Assembly (NCBI RefSeq): GCF_958979055.1
Contig: NC_084888.1
Span: forward strand, 27,010,804 to 27,074,803
Length of the DNA stretch: 64,000 bases
DNA from: Alnus glutinosa
Lineage: Eukaryota; Streptophyta; Magnoliopsida; Fagales; Betulaceae
Reading direction: 5' to 3'
Shown here: one piece after another, positions 35,320 to 46,629 of the stretch
How positions within the stretch are numbered: the first letter of the stretch is position 1
Layout: every line of letters starts with the position of its first letter
Position numbers and translations under genes: made by a program
Notes under the pieces: generated by a model
What the model was told of the DNA's origin: nothing
The model's database searches: none
Seen by the model: only the letters and a program-made list of their open reading frames with translations

Positions 35320-35521
35320 TATCATCCACTCCAATACCCTCTCACCTGATCACACGTAAATACCATTTGATGGATGCATGTACAAGCAAAAACAATAAAG
35401 CAATCTTGTTTGGTTTGCTAGAAAAGGGATATACTATTGTCATCACTTCCAATTTTCTTACTGTGTTTTTCAATTTCTACTATATATGATTGTGAATTAT
35501 CTCCTACAAAGTAATGTTATT

Positions 35522-35668
35522 TAGTAGGCTGTTATACGATACAATTGAGATGGCGTGGTATTGAAAACTAACCTTTAGATCAGTACTTAAAAAAAATAAA
35601 AAAAAATAAATCATAATTTTTAATATCACGTCATTTCAATTGTATGATGGTTATATAACAGCCTATTA
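35522..35668. mobile_element. Hairpin MITE downstream of PIFI
   Basis: TAGTAGGCTGTTATACGATA, then CAATTGAGATG, pairs with CATTTCAATTGTATGATGGT, then TATATAACAGCCTATTA, making a 147 bp foldback. It lies about 200 bp past the PIFI stop, possibly within or just after its 3' UTR. Confidence 0.7.
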
Positions 35669-36229
35669 AATATATGTAGTAGAAATGATCGAGTTTAAGA
35701 GTGATATAACTAGGGTTAATGCTTCAACTATAGGCTAGGGCCAAGCAAGAGTTGGGTCGCAAAAAACATAATTTTGAGTGCATGATGCAGCTCAGCTTGG
35801 CCCGCTAATAGCTAAAAAATTTAGGAAACTTTAATCTTTCTCATGGAAGAAATACGAAAAATACTATTTAATTTATTAAGAGCGTTTGGAAAACCGCAAC
35901 AAACTTACGAATAGCATATTATCTTTTGTAATTACTTTTGTAAAGTTTTTTGAAAAAGTAATGACCGAAAAGTGTTGTTTGTAGAAACTATTTCTGAAAA
36001 GTTGTTTCATAACTAGAAAATGTTTCTTAAGGGTGTTTTGATTTAATAATAGAAAATAATTTTTGGAAACACAAAAAGAATGAAAAATGAACACGTTGGA
36101 GCGTAGCCTCCACTTACGGTTGCCAACCCTCTTTCAGACAATTATTATCTGAAGCATGTTTTTCAAAGTTTAAAAATTGAAAAGTGTTTTAAAAATAGAA
36201 AATAGTGTTAAATATTCTTAATAACCTAA
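35669..36229. other. Intergenic, nothing recognised
   Basis: AT-rich spacer without coding or repeat signal that I can support. Confidence 0.4.
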
Positions 36230-36942
36230 TGCTCCGTTTGTTTCGGCGTAAAATAATTTCTAGAAAATGATTTCGGTATTTTACGGTGTTTCGTAGAGGT
36301 GAAAATAATGGTAAATTAAAATCGTTTTCAATTTGACCGTAAAAGCTTCTTTAATTTTCGGAAAACGATTTACGGTTTTTTAAACCGTAAATCGTTTTCC
36401 GAAATTAAACTCTTCGTTCTTACACGCACATTTGATATCCGATTGTTAGAATTTAGCAATTGTCGATTGTCGGAATCCAATTGGCGCCGGAGTCCGACAA
36501 CATCTGGTCACCGGTATCCTGCCGGCGCCTGAATCAGGCCACTGGCGCCGGATGCTGGCCACCAGATTCCAGTCGAAATATTTCCGGATTCTGGCCAAGC
36601 CAGCCGGAATCAGGCAAGCTCTTGCCGGATCTGGCCAAAACGGCCGGATATGACCAGATCCTGCCATTGATCGGGCCGGATCTGGCCAAAAAGGCCTGGA
36701 TCCGGCTGGAATCCGGCTATTTTGGCTTGATCTGGTCAAACTGTCTCACCGGAATCCAGCAACGACGACCGGACGTTGCCGGATTCCGGCGGCATTTGTC
36801 AAACTCTGATTTTTGCATTTTATAATTTTTTCGTGCGAACCAAACACCGAAAAATATTTTTGAAAAAATCATTTTTTCTGAAAATAATTTCGTCGAAGTT
36901 ATTTTACGACGAAAATCATTTTACGTCGAAATAAACGGAGCA
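36230..36942. mobile_element. Harbinger-like MITE, copy 1, with CCGG-rich core
   Basis: Ends TGCTCCGTTTGTTTCGGCGT, then AAAAT, and ATTTTACGTCGAAATAAACG, then GAGCA, form terminal inverted repeats flanked by the 3 bp duplication TAA. Sub-terminal ATTTACGGTTT and AAACCGTAAAT add a second palindrome. The core at 36480-36790 is a GC-rich array of CCGGATCTGGCCAAA-like words that produces spurious Pro/Trp-rich frames. A relative lies at 42620-43292. Confidence 0.82.
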
Positions 36943-36945
36943 TAA

Positions 36946-39004
36946 TATAGTCGTCTATGATTATGATTGTGTTGAGTCAACAAATGGTCAGACCAATTGG
37001 TCAACGCAATTAAGCGGGGATTAATTGGATCTACCCGATTGAGCTGCCACGTCATAATTTCTTATTGAAGGACTGTGATATTTAATTATTATTATTATTT
37101 ATTTTTTTTTTTGTGTGTGTGTTAGTTGTGATATCCATTTTCTAGTACTGAAATGGAAGACAGATGGAACACATGAACGGTACAACGGTGACAACGACAA
37201 TTTTGCCAATTTATGATAACGTGTATCTTGAAACCGACAAGTGGTTCAACCACCACAACCGGTTTTCGAACTCCCAACCGTTTTAGTTACTAATATCATT
37301 TTAAAACTGTTTTTTTTTTTTTTTTGAAAAAAAAAAAAACTGTTTTAGAATCAATAAATTTTGGATTTGGAAAACTCATAATATTTGTACTTAGTTCCTT
37401 AATTTGAGTGGATGGATAGTCATCATATTCACAGCATATTCATTTCAAATTCTTAAATAATAAAGGTAAATAATTGTGTCGTAGAATATTTGTGTATTGT
37501 ACAGTAAAAAATAATTGATGTGATACAAAATTTAAAAATGTTTTATAAAAAAATGAAAAAAATTTGTTTTATAGTGAATTTTTTTATTTGAATAATAAAA
37601 AAATATGATTGATGTGATATAAAAAATGTAAAAAAGTTAGAATATTTTTTATTTGATTTTTTTTAGAGAAGTAAAAAGAAAAAGATGGAGAGTTGGAAAT
37701 GACTTGTCAAACAAGCCCATATGTCTTTCTATTTCTGAAAATATTCTGAAAAACCATTTCCATTTTTCATCATTTTCTTTTAACATAAGTCCATTTCTTA
37801 TTGCTTCTTTATTTATACTAAATTCACTGCATTTCTTTCATACCTGCCATTTGCCAACAAGCTATTCACGACCATAACCTTAGGAATTTAATTAAAATTA
37901 ATTGTTTTAAACATTTCTATTTTATTTATTTTTTTTATTTAAACATTTCTAGTCATTTAAAGAAGCTTTTTGTTTTAATTTTTTTATATTGGAGGCTAAA
38001 ATATTTAAATTGCCTCTATTAAATTTTCAAGTACAAACTGCAAATATAAAACTTGGATTACAAAAAACTCATTTATGCCCGCTACAACTCAAGTGGGTCC
38101 CACTCATATGAGTGGTGTTGTGCAGCAAGCATTTCTGCGCTATAATTGGACAGGAGAATATGAGGGGGGGGTATAGTGAAGCCCTTCTGAGCCCTCTCTC
38201 ACAGGTAATTGCAGTTCTCCTACCCCCTCTTCCTCTTTGAGCGGGAGATTGTAGTGAATTAACGTCCATAAATATAAGCATCCAATTGTAAGATCTTTCA
38301 AATCATTTTTTTGTTGCTATATATCCTTTCATATTTCATCATCCCAAGATCCCCGGTAAAATTACAATACTATCCTAGCGCGACCTAATATGTTTTAATT
38401 TAATCAATGTAAGAAATGTTAAAATATAATCTTATTTTAATAATTGAACTTTCTTTAATTGTGGGTTTTACTTTTACTAAAAAAAGAAGAGATTTTTTAT
38501 GGGAAGACTCCATTAGATTTTCCAAATAAAGACTAGATTCTCTCCGCTCCACAACAGACAAAAATCATATACTCATACTCATTTGTTCAGAGAATAATTT
38601 TTAAGGTCTATCCCATTTATTGCTAATAGTTCCCATTCAATAAATGGTTTATAAGTTAACTACCCAATGTACCCATATTGGTATTTTTATTAAATTGCGT
38701 AAATTTCACAAGAAATGGTTTAGAAAATGAACTACCCATATTGGTCCTCACTAGAGAAAAAAATAAATATAAATAAAATCATTTTTGACTTTAAATACAA
38801 AAAAGCTATATATATATATATCCACCTAAATATACAAATTAATAGAAAAAGAAAAGGGTAAACATCGATCCTTCCGTACGTACTATCTGCCATGGGCTAT
38901 GGGCCATGGGCCAATCCAAATGTGAGCATCTTTTTAAACATGGAAAATACCTCAAGAAAAACCGAGCTATGTATTTTGGTGGCCCGAAAAAGAGAAGCCT
39001 AAGC
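36946..39004. other. AT-rich spacer between a MITE and ROD1
   Basis: No gene is supported. It contains poly-A and poly-T runs around 37310-37340, an ATT run near 37090 and several short AT palindromes. The last bases should include the ROD1 3' untranslated region. Confidence 0.4.
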
Positions 39005-40388
39005 CTAAGCTCCTCTCTCTTCACAAGTCACATTTCTCACCATCGTCTTTTTTGACATTTCAAAGGTGCCTCTTTGGTCATAGTAGGATGGCGGCAATTG
39101 CTGCTTTTCTTTTGCTCTCTCTTCGTACTTTCCGGCGAGAGAATCAAATAGAATTCCGGCACCGACCCCGACAGCCAAATCAATTGTATAGTGACCCCTC
39201 GTACCCAGCAGCCTCACGGCTTGGAGAACATTCAGCACGTCAAATGTCCACGCCAATTCCCACCTCTCCGTCCGCCGCATGTCTAGTGACGCAATTACCG
39301 ACCCCGCCACGTGACCCGAGTAGAATAGGAAGAAAGATACGTTCCCTACCGGAAAGTCCACACCCGACCCCAAAAATCCCTATTCAATTCATAACCAAAC
39401 AAATTAATACTACCCAAATGATCAAAATTCTATTATTTATTACATTTGGCACCACCGTATATATTTATTTGTTTTATAAACAATAATAAATACCAAGATT
39501 ACCACCTGAGGCAATGGAAGCTGCGTGGAGTAACCGAGGATTCCCCGGCAAGTGAACATGAACAGAGCCGAGATTGTCGCCCTTGGGCGGCCCTCTATTA
39601 GCCACGTCCACAGGATATATGTTGTTTGCATTCCCACAAAGACCTAACCACAAATATATATATCAATAATAATTAAAAATATATATATATTAAATATAAT
39701 TCATTTTCCTTCAATTCCCTGGAAAATGTGATTAATTGCGTGAGAAAAGTCAAAACCAATCCCAAAGAAGTGCTACCACATTGGAAACAACCAAATCAAG
39801 CCATATGATAAAGGCGTTCTACGTCACATCGGGCTTAATTTGGAGATCAAATCCAAACAAGTTCTAAATATAATTAAAAAATAATTCGAAAATTAATACA
39901 AAATAAGTGTGGAACAATGAAGAAAGCCTCTCTTCTCCTTCTCTATGTTACCAACGCGCGCGCTCAATAAATTGCATGGACGACGATGGATTCAATTGAA
40001 TAATTTCCAGATCCCAAATACATACCGTATTAAGGGCCGCCAGCAAGGTGTTGAGCTTGGGTCGCGCTGTAAGCAGGCGATGGAGTGAGCTCGTGGCCAC
40101 GAACCCCAGATCGAAGGGCGCAGAGGACGGCGGGATCATCCGGAGCGTGTACTCCACGCCCATGAAGAACAGCAGCGCCACCGCAAACAAACAAGGCACC
40201 CAATGGAACTTCGCCACGTGCACCACGTCCTCCGCCGTCCACGCCATAAACGACGCGGCTCTGATCTTTTCTTTCTTCCCCATGTCCCTAGCAACGCCGT
40301 TAACGTGCTTGCCGTTGGTTCTGCGCCTACGGTTAAGCCCGCATGACGGAGCGTGAAGGGGGACCAACACTGCGCCGTTCATCGCCAT
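39005..40388 (-). CDS. ROD1: Phosphatidylcholine:diacylglycerol cholinephosphotransferase
   Basis: Three exons on the minus strand: 40026-40388, 39506-39643 and 39005-39379, GT-AG and in phase, giving 291 residues (Arabidopsis ROD1 about 301). The protein is a multi-pass membrane enzyme of the lipid phosphatase/phosphotransferase superfamily. Conserved active-site regions are FYSGHVAGS (His190) and GTRGHYTIDLAVG (His230, Asp234). The stretch LNVLQAVRLLGTRGHYTIDL is close to what I recall of Arabidopsis ROD1. Known role: it swaps the phosphocholine headgroup between PC and DAG in the ER, feeding polyunsaturated fatty acids into oil synthesis. The start is the ATG at 40388; a second Met two codons later is equally possible. 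It lies 3.7 kb from PIFI, tail to tail. Confidence 0.94.
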
Positions 40389-41340
40389 TAGAGGTGACGG
40401 AGATGGCGAATGACATTGTGACAGGAAGGCTGTGGTGCGTAGGATATAAAGCAGGGAGGGAAGGGATTCGGAGCGGAGTGTCCAAAGAGTTTTTCTTTTT
40501 TTCTTTTTTCTTTTTCTTTTTTAGAAATAAATTTGTATAGGTGTTGAGAGGTTGAGACGCGGACGTGGGCCTTGGAGGGTGGTCGTTTTGTGGTCGGTGA
40601 CGCGTTTGGAAAAAGGAAGGGCCGTGACGCGAGACTTCTCGGTTTGTGGGCGCATGCATATTACAATAGCTTTTGATGTGTTTTCAAATTTATAATGATT
40701 ATTTTTTTCTTTCTCGTTCTTCAAAATTACTAAAAATCTGTGGAGTTGATGGGTGAAATTCAGGTAGACCTCACAAATTTAAGGGTAATCTTAAAAAGTT
40801 GAAAAATAAGAAAGAGACCAAGGACGGATGTGCTAGAAAGACCCGGGCCGGGGAGATTTATAGCACGTCTCCTTTAATTAAGTTTTTAAGAGTAATGTTA
40901 AGAATTATTATTATTATTATTATTATTATTTTTTGTATTCTTATATTTTTTTTTTATCTTCTCATTTTAAAAATTAATTATTCAATTTGTAAGATTCACC
41001 TACCTCTCGTTTTGAAAATTAACCATCGAATACGTAAAATTCACGTAAGTTATACAGATTCAATGATTAATTTTTAAAATAAAAAAATAAAAAAATTATC
41101 TAAATATACTGAATAGCATTTATCTCTATCGAAATGGGCTCAAATCATATCATTTACCACAAAATATGGCTTATCATTAATGCCCATCAATTGTGATTAA
41201 TAAATAAACATGAATTTATCCTAATTTAATGTAAATCAATCATGGGTGCAAATTTGGATAGAAAATTATTCCGATTTCATCTGGGACACTGTACTTGCTA
41301 ACCAAATTGTTTCTTCTTGATTTATTAATAATGATAGTCA
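40389..41340. other. ROD1 upstream region
   Basis: Contains the ROD1 promoter and 5' leader. Directly upstream of the start is a long T-rich tract (40490-40525), then GC-richer sequence, then AT-rich DNA with an ATT microsatellite (40905-40930). No element or RNA gene is seen. Confidence 0.45.
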
Positions 41341-42030
41341 TTTTTTTTAATAAAATAACCGAAGCTACTATGCATTAATCTGAAGAGGCCCGAGAGCAAA
41401 TACAATGAATAGAGGCACATCGACACCCTACACACTAAGTCAGAAAAATTTGACTTGGGTGCTATCTACAAATAAACAAATATTACAAAGACATATGTTT
41501 GAGCTACTCTTTAACAATAAAGCACCCTCTAACAAAGAAAAGATGGCTGATCTAGCTAACAAGTCATAAAAAGTTCAGTAAAATCTTCAAATTTAACAGA
41601 TAGACTTTCAAAAACTATTCTAAAAAAAACAGAGAAAAAAAACAATTATAGAAAGCACCCAATACAAGCCGATGTCTGAAGAGAAACTGCGCATGTCTTG
41701 CAGGAACCGGCGGAAAAACATAGATCTGGCCTCAAAAGTAGATGTAGAATAAGAAACCTTAGCCAAACTTTCGCCGGCGACACGGACAAAGAGGCTACTT
41801 TCCTACGAGACGTCTCGTGTTAGCCTTACTGCTTGAAGAAATCAAAAACAAGAAAAAACACAAAGCTTCATAGCCCTAAAAGGACTAGAAGACCCAAAAT
41901 TTCATAGCCTTAGAAGAATTAGGAGAACAAAAGCTCCACTGAATCTAAGCGAGGGAAAAAAACCAAAAAAAAAAAACCTTCGTAGTCCTAAAAGGACTAA
42001 GAGAAAAGCACCATTGGGGGAGGGAGCCTC
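41341..42030 (-). mobile_element. Poly-A-tailed retroposed element, opposite-strand relative of 13615
   Basis: On the minus strand it starts with GGAGGCTCCCTCCCCCAATG near 42030, contains CTCTTAGTCCTTTTAGGACT and GTGGAGCTTTTGTTCTCCTA, and ends in an A-rich tail (T run at 41341-41348 on the plus strand). These words match the start of the element at 13615-14672. No protein is encoded. A clear target duplication was not found. Confidence 0.55.
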
Positions 42031-42305
42031 CTCCTCAAACACCTCTCTTCTTTCAATATCGATAGTTATAATACTTTACTTCGAAAAACAAAAAAGGAAT
42101 ATTCATGTGATTAATCGATGTAATAATCAAAGCCCTGAACTTACACCTCAGAAATGGTTTATGTCACAAATTTTGCCAAGCTACTCCATAAAAACGTAAT
42201 TTCATATTAATGTAATTTGATAAGTATGGAAATAAGCATATTTCATTGACAGATTTTTCGTAGCATAGGAATTTTTATTTATTTTTCATTATAATATTAC
42301 GGGTT

Positions 42306-42588
42306 TGTTAAATCACTGCTTGTTCTAAAATATTAAGTTTATATAAAGAGATAAATTTAATCATTTGGTAAATACTTTAATACTCCCTCTAACGTGTGTG
42401 TTTAAACTCATTTTTAATAAGTGAGGCCCAATACACGGAATATTTAATTGAAATAAAGGGTGAAAATTGATGGAGTCAAATTCGAACTCATGACCTTTGA
42501 CTCTGATAACATGTTAAATCACAATTTTTCCTAAAAGTTTAAGCTTATAAAAAGAGATAAATTTAATCATTTAATCAATATTTTAACA
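42306..42588 (-). mobile_element. TRIM, family 1, complete
   Basis: LTRs of about 78 bp (about 42306-42384 and 42512-42588), beginning TGTTAAATCAC, flank a core of about 130 bp. Just before the second is CTCTGATAACA, the complement of a primer binding site, so the element faces the minus strand. The LTR reverse complement (ATTAAATGATTAAATTTATC) matches the relic at 11776. The element is only 0.28 kb long. Confidence 0.65.
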
Positions 42589-42619
42589 AGAGTCACAACT
42601 GAATATCATTTTCCTCTTA

Positions 42620-43292
42620 TGCTCTGTTTGTTTTCGGCGTAAAATGATTTCTGAAAAATGATTTCGGTATTTTATGGTATTTAGTAGGAGCGAAAATAAT
42701 GGTCAACGGAAATTATTTTTTAGTTTGACTGTAAAAGCCTCTTTAATATTTAAAAAACGATTTACGATTTTGAAAACCGTAAATCGTTTTCCAAATTTAT
42801 ACTCTTTGTCCTTGCACGGATGTTTGTGGAAATCTACCACCGCCAAGCATCGGGGTTTGATGGTACGTAGTTCGAATCTACTGCCGAAAGTCCCAAATTT
42901 TGATATCTGATTACTGGAATCCGGCGACACCCACCAGATTCCGGCAATCGTCGACTGTCAGTGCCGAAATCTAGGGACGTCCAGCCGCCGTCGCTGGATC
43001 TGGCCAAAAAAAAAAAATGACTGGATCCGACCATTGATCTGGCCGGATTTGGGCAAAATGGCTGGAATCCGGCATGATTTGGCGGGGCCCGGCTAGAATT
43101 CGGCCAAACTGGCTCGTTGAAATCTGGCAACGGCGACCGGACATTGTCGGATTCTATTTTTTGCCATTCATAATTTTTTTCGTATGAACTAAATGCCGGA
43201 AAATATTTTTGGGAAAAATCGTTTTTCTAAAAAATGATTTCATCAAAAATATTTTATGACAGAAATCATTTTACGTCGAAACAAACGGAGTA
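42620..43292. mobile_element. Harbinger-like MITE, copy 2
   Basis: TGCTCTGTTTGTTTTCGGCG, then TAAAAT, on the left and ATTTTACGTCGAAACAAACG, then GAGTA, on the right, with 3 bp duplication TTA. Same family as 36230-36942, diverged, with the CCGGATCTGGCC-type core shortened (42910-43150) and about 75 bp of unrelated sequence (42825-42900) in its left part. Confidence 0.8.
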
Positions 43293-43295
43293 TTA

Positions 43296-43947
43296 GTTTA
43301 TATATATATAATTCATTAATTTAACCATTTTAATTTGGCTATCTTGCTTGGTTGATATATATATCACGAGTGATGTTACATAGCAACTTTTTTTTTGGAA
43401 TTCATCCAGAAAAAATGTTGCTCCATAGGACATTTGTAATTAAATGTGCCATGAATAATTACAAATGTGCTATGAAGTTGCAATTTTTTCGAATGAATTC
43501 TAGATAAAATACTGTTTCTTAGCATTAGTCATATATCACATATTTGATATGTTAAGTCGTGAAACCTTTTAACTTGAAAAAGTACAAATATTTCGCTTCT
43601 CGGATTTGGATTAGACACTGTAAAAAAAAAAGAAAAAAATACATGTATGTTATAGTTTTATTAAGAGTCTAGATTTAATTTGAAGTTTTTCATGAGAAAA
43701 ATAGAAAGTAAAATTCAACCTGGACCATTAAGTGAAACTATATCACACATGGTGTAGTTTTTTTATAACACCTAAGCTAAATTCTTCTGTGAATCTAGTA
43801 CTCAGTCTACAATGAAAGATTGCATCACTCTCCTCTTCAAACTACAAAAAATGTGTAATATAATCTTTTTATCTCGCAAAAATATAAAAATGACTTTAAA
43901 AATTTGTTTAATAACATAAAAATAACCTTAAAAATTTTTATTTTATT

Positions 43948-43990
<43 letters not shown>

Positions 43991-44524
43991 ATCTATGTGT
44001 TAGCTTGGTACTTTTTTCTTTTCTTTTTGTGGTTTGTTTGTTTTCTAAGCAATGCGTGGTAGTTGTTGAAATGGAGTTTTGATGTCTCGAATGTACATGT
44101 TTCGGGGTACCCATTGATGGTCACGGTTTGGACACCGCAAAAGGACACCCTTGCCCTACGTTATTGAATGATGGATTCTTTTATTGCGTCCGAGCAATTT
44201 TAGTGAGCTTTTTATTTTTTTAAAAAAAATTTAAATAAGTAATTTTTTTTTATTTTATCTATCACTTTAAAAAAAATTTTTACATCAAACTCTCTAAATA
44301 TTTCTATATTTTAAATAGATATTATTTTTTATTAAATTTGAGAGCAATCACTTTAGCTACCTTGAAAAATTATTTCAAATGAGTAAAATAGACTTTATTA
44401 AAAAAAAAAGGGTATTCACAAAATAAATTTAACAACTCAAGCATGAACCGTCAATTAACCCAATCTATATTAAAATAAAGGATGCTCTGAGAACTAGATA
44501 TTAGTCTTTTTTGTTGGCCCAATT

Positions 44525-44555
<31 letters not shown>

Positions 44556-45028
44556 TATTAAGAGTATTTTTGTTATTTGGGAGAACATTAATTTGAAATT
44601 TTTGGTAGTTTAAGAAAAATAATAACCCAATCTTTAATTTGAAGAGATATTGCAAATTGAGTAGTGAACATATGTCATTTTCCTAATTAACTTACATATA
44701 TTAGTGAGTTTTAACTAAAACAACACCTCCTTCTCCTATAATAATAAGGTAACAAGTAGAGCCATGGTTTAGGTTCGTTTACGTTTGCAATTTCAAAATG
44801 TGAGATTTGAAAACGTAATTTTTAAATATGCGGTTAAACGTTTGACAAAATCGCAGTTTAACATTTAAAATTGTATTTTTTTAAAAAAAGATATCACATT
44901 GCAATGCATTCGATTTGAAAATACAGATTTTTTACGTTTTCAAATCTCAATTTATTTATTTATTTTTTTTTTTAAAAAAAAAAACAATTCTAAACAATTC
45001 ATGCTTTGCAATTTGATTTAAATTTATA

Positions 45029-45069
<41 letters not shown>

Positions 45070-46629
45070 AATCGCAACACGCGCAGACTCTCAAAATCCA
45101 TGATTTAAATTTATTTATTTTATGTACGAAATCGAAATTCCACAGGCACCTAAAAACCCACCGACCTCGGAGACGTGGATAGCTCATAGCTTACCGACAG
45201 AAAGACGTGATAATTGAATCCGCGTTGATAATGACAAGCTCAGCCAATTCTGAGAAAAGAATCTACCTACGTACGGAATGACATTTAAAAAAAAAAAAAA
45301 AAGGAGTAAATTTCGATTTTTTTTTATTTTTTTTTATTTTTTATTTTTTTTTTATTTTTTTTTAATTTTTTTAACAAAACTAGAATCTTATCGGTTCATA
45401 GATTTTAATTACTAGTAAAGAAGGAAATCTTTCCACGATATATAAAAAAAATATAGTTCGCTTTTATCCACTCTCCAAGCACATCGATTACACGTCATTT
45501 AAATTATTTCATAGTTTTTTTTTTTTTTTTTTTTAAATTCACCCTGAATTATCAAGTATTTTTCAATGTCTAAATTTCAAAAACTTGCAATATACTTACA
45601 AAAAAAAAAAAATTAAAAATTAAAAATGCGAGGTTTTGAATTTTCAATTGTTTTCAATTACTCCCAACTGTTTAATTTTTTTGTTAACTTAAACGGGCAG
45701 AATGTAAAATTTCTGGTCTACACTTATTAAATTAAAAACATGTAATTACGCCCTTAGTTAAAAAAATTAAAAAAAAATTAAAATAAGAGTAAAAAAAAAA
45801 ATGCCTTATTTTTTTTAAAATTGTGCGACTTGAAATTTTTTTTTTTTTAAAAAAAAAACGCAGTTAAGAGTTTGACAAAATCGCAGTTTAGCCATTAAAA
45901 TCTTGGGTTAGCTTTTAAAATTCTATGTTTTTTTTTATTTAAAAAAAAAACCATATTGCCTGAAATTTAAAAAAGCAATTTTCTGAGTTTTTAAATCACA
46001 ATTTTTTAAAAACACAATTTCCAAACAATTCATTTTTTACGATTTAGTTTAAAATCGCATATTTTGTCAACGAAATTGCAATGTTAAATGCACCATTAAA
46101 AAGAGAGATTCTTAATAACATGACAAAGGAATTTCCTTAATTTCTTCAACACCTACATGCACTACAAATATATGGAAGGCAGAAGTAAAACAGAATTACC
46201 TTGAATACACCAAACATGCTTCATATGATCAACTGCGTGGGAACTCAAAAATCAAGAATGGATAATGTTGGGTTGCTGCCTAAACAAGAGCACACACAAT
46301 ATGTTTGACGAAAGACCTCAACCAGTTGACTGGATTCGTAAGGTTTGTTTTCTATATATTACTGCAGGGTTTTACATCTATACAAGAACATGTAATCAAG
46401 CAATCCTATTTGTTGGAGGCTGAAGCATATTACTAACCTAAATTCATAATCCAAAATCGCTTTATTTGAACACAAACTGCTTTTTACATTGGACAGCTAA
46501 CTGTTTGTTAAGTTAATTAGCATACAAGTGCTTAATTTTCACGCTAATTGAAGTCAGTAGAACACCCATGTCACAGGTTATTAACGTGTACAAAAAACCC
46601 AAAATATGACACAGATAGAAGAAAGCCTT
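43296..46629. other. Low-complexity AT-rich spacer with a directly repeated unit
   Basis: No gene. A phrase containing GTTTGACAAAATCGCAGTTT and ATTTAAAAT occurs at about 44840-44870 and again at 45873-45905, each followed by related AATTC and ACAATT words, so degenerate copies of one repeat lie in direct order at 44770-45040 and 45830-46085. A 37 bp poly-A run (43952-43988) and long T runs (45031-45065) are present. A possible foldback lies at 43372-43535. The PV42 3' UTR should lie at the right end. Confidence 0.45.

Noticed and set aside
36446..36825. Long open frames on both strands around 36446-36825
   Set aside because: They come from the CCGG-rich array of a MITE; composition is repetitive and no domain is visible.
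39052..39486. 144-codon plus-strand frame
   Set aside because: It is antisense to ROD1 exon 3, whose minus-strand frame carries the conserved active-site motifs.
42820..42900. tRNA-like words (GGTTTGATGG, TAGTTCGAATCTACTG) in a MITE
   Set aside because: Only a B-box-like TTCGAATC is present; acceptor stem, anticodon arm and A box cannot be folded.
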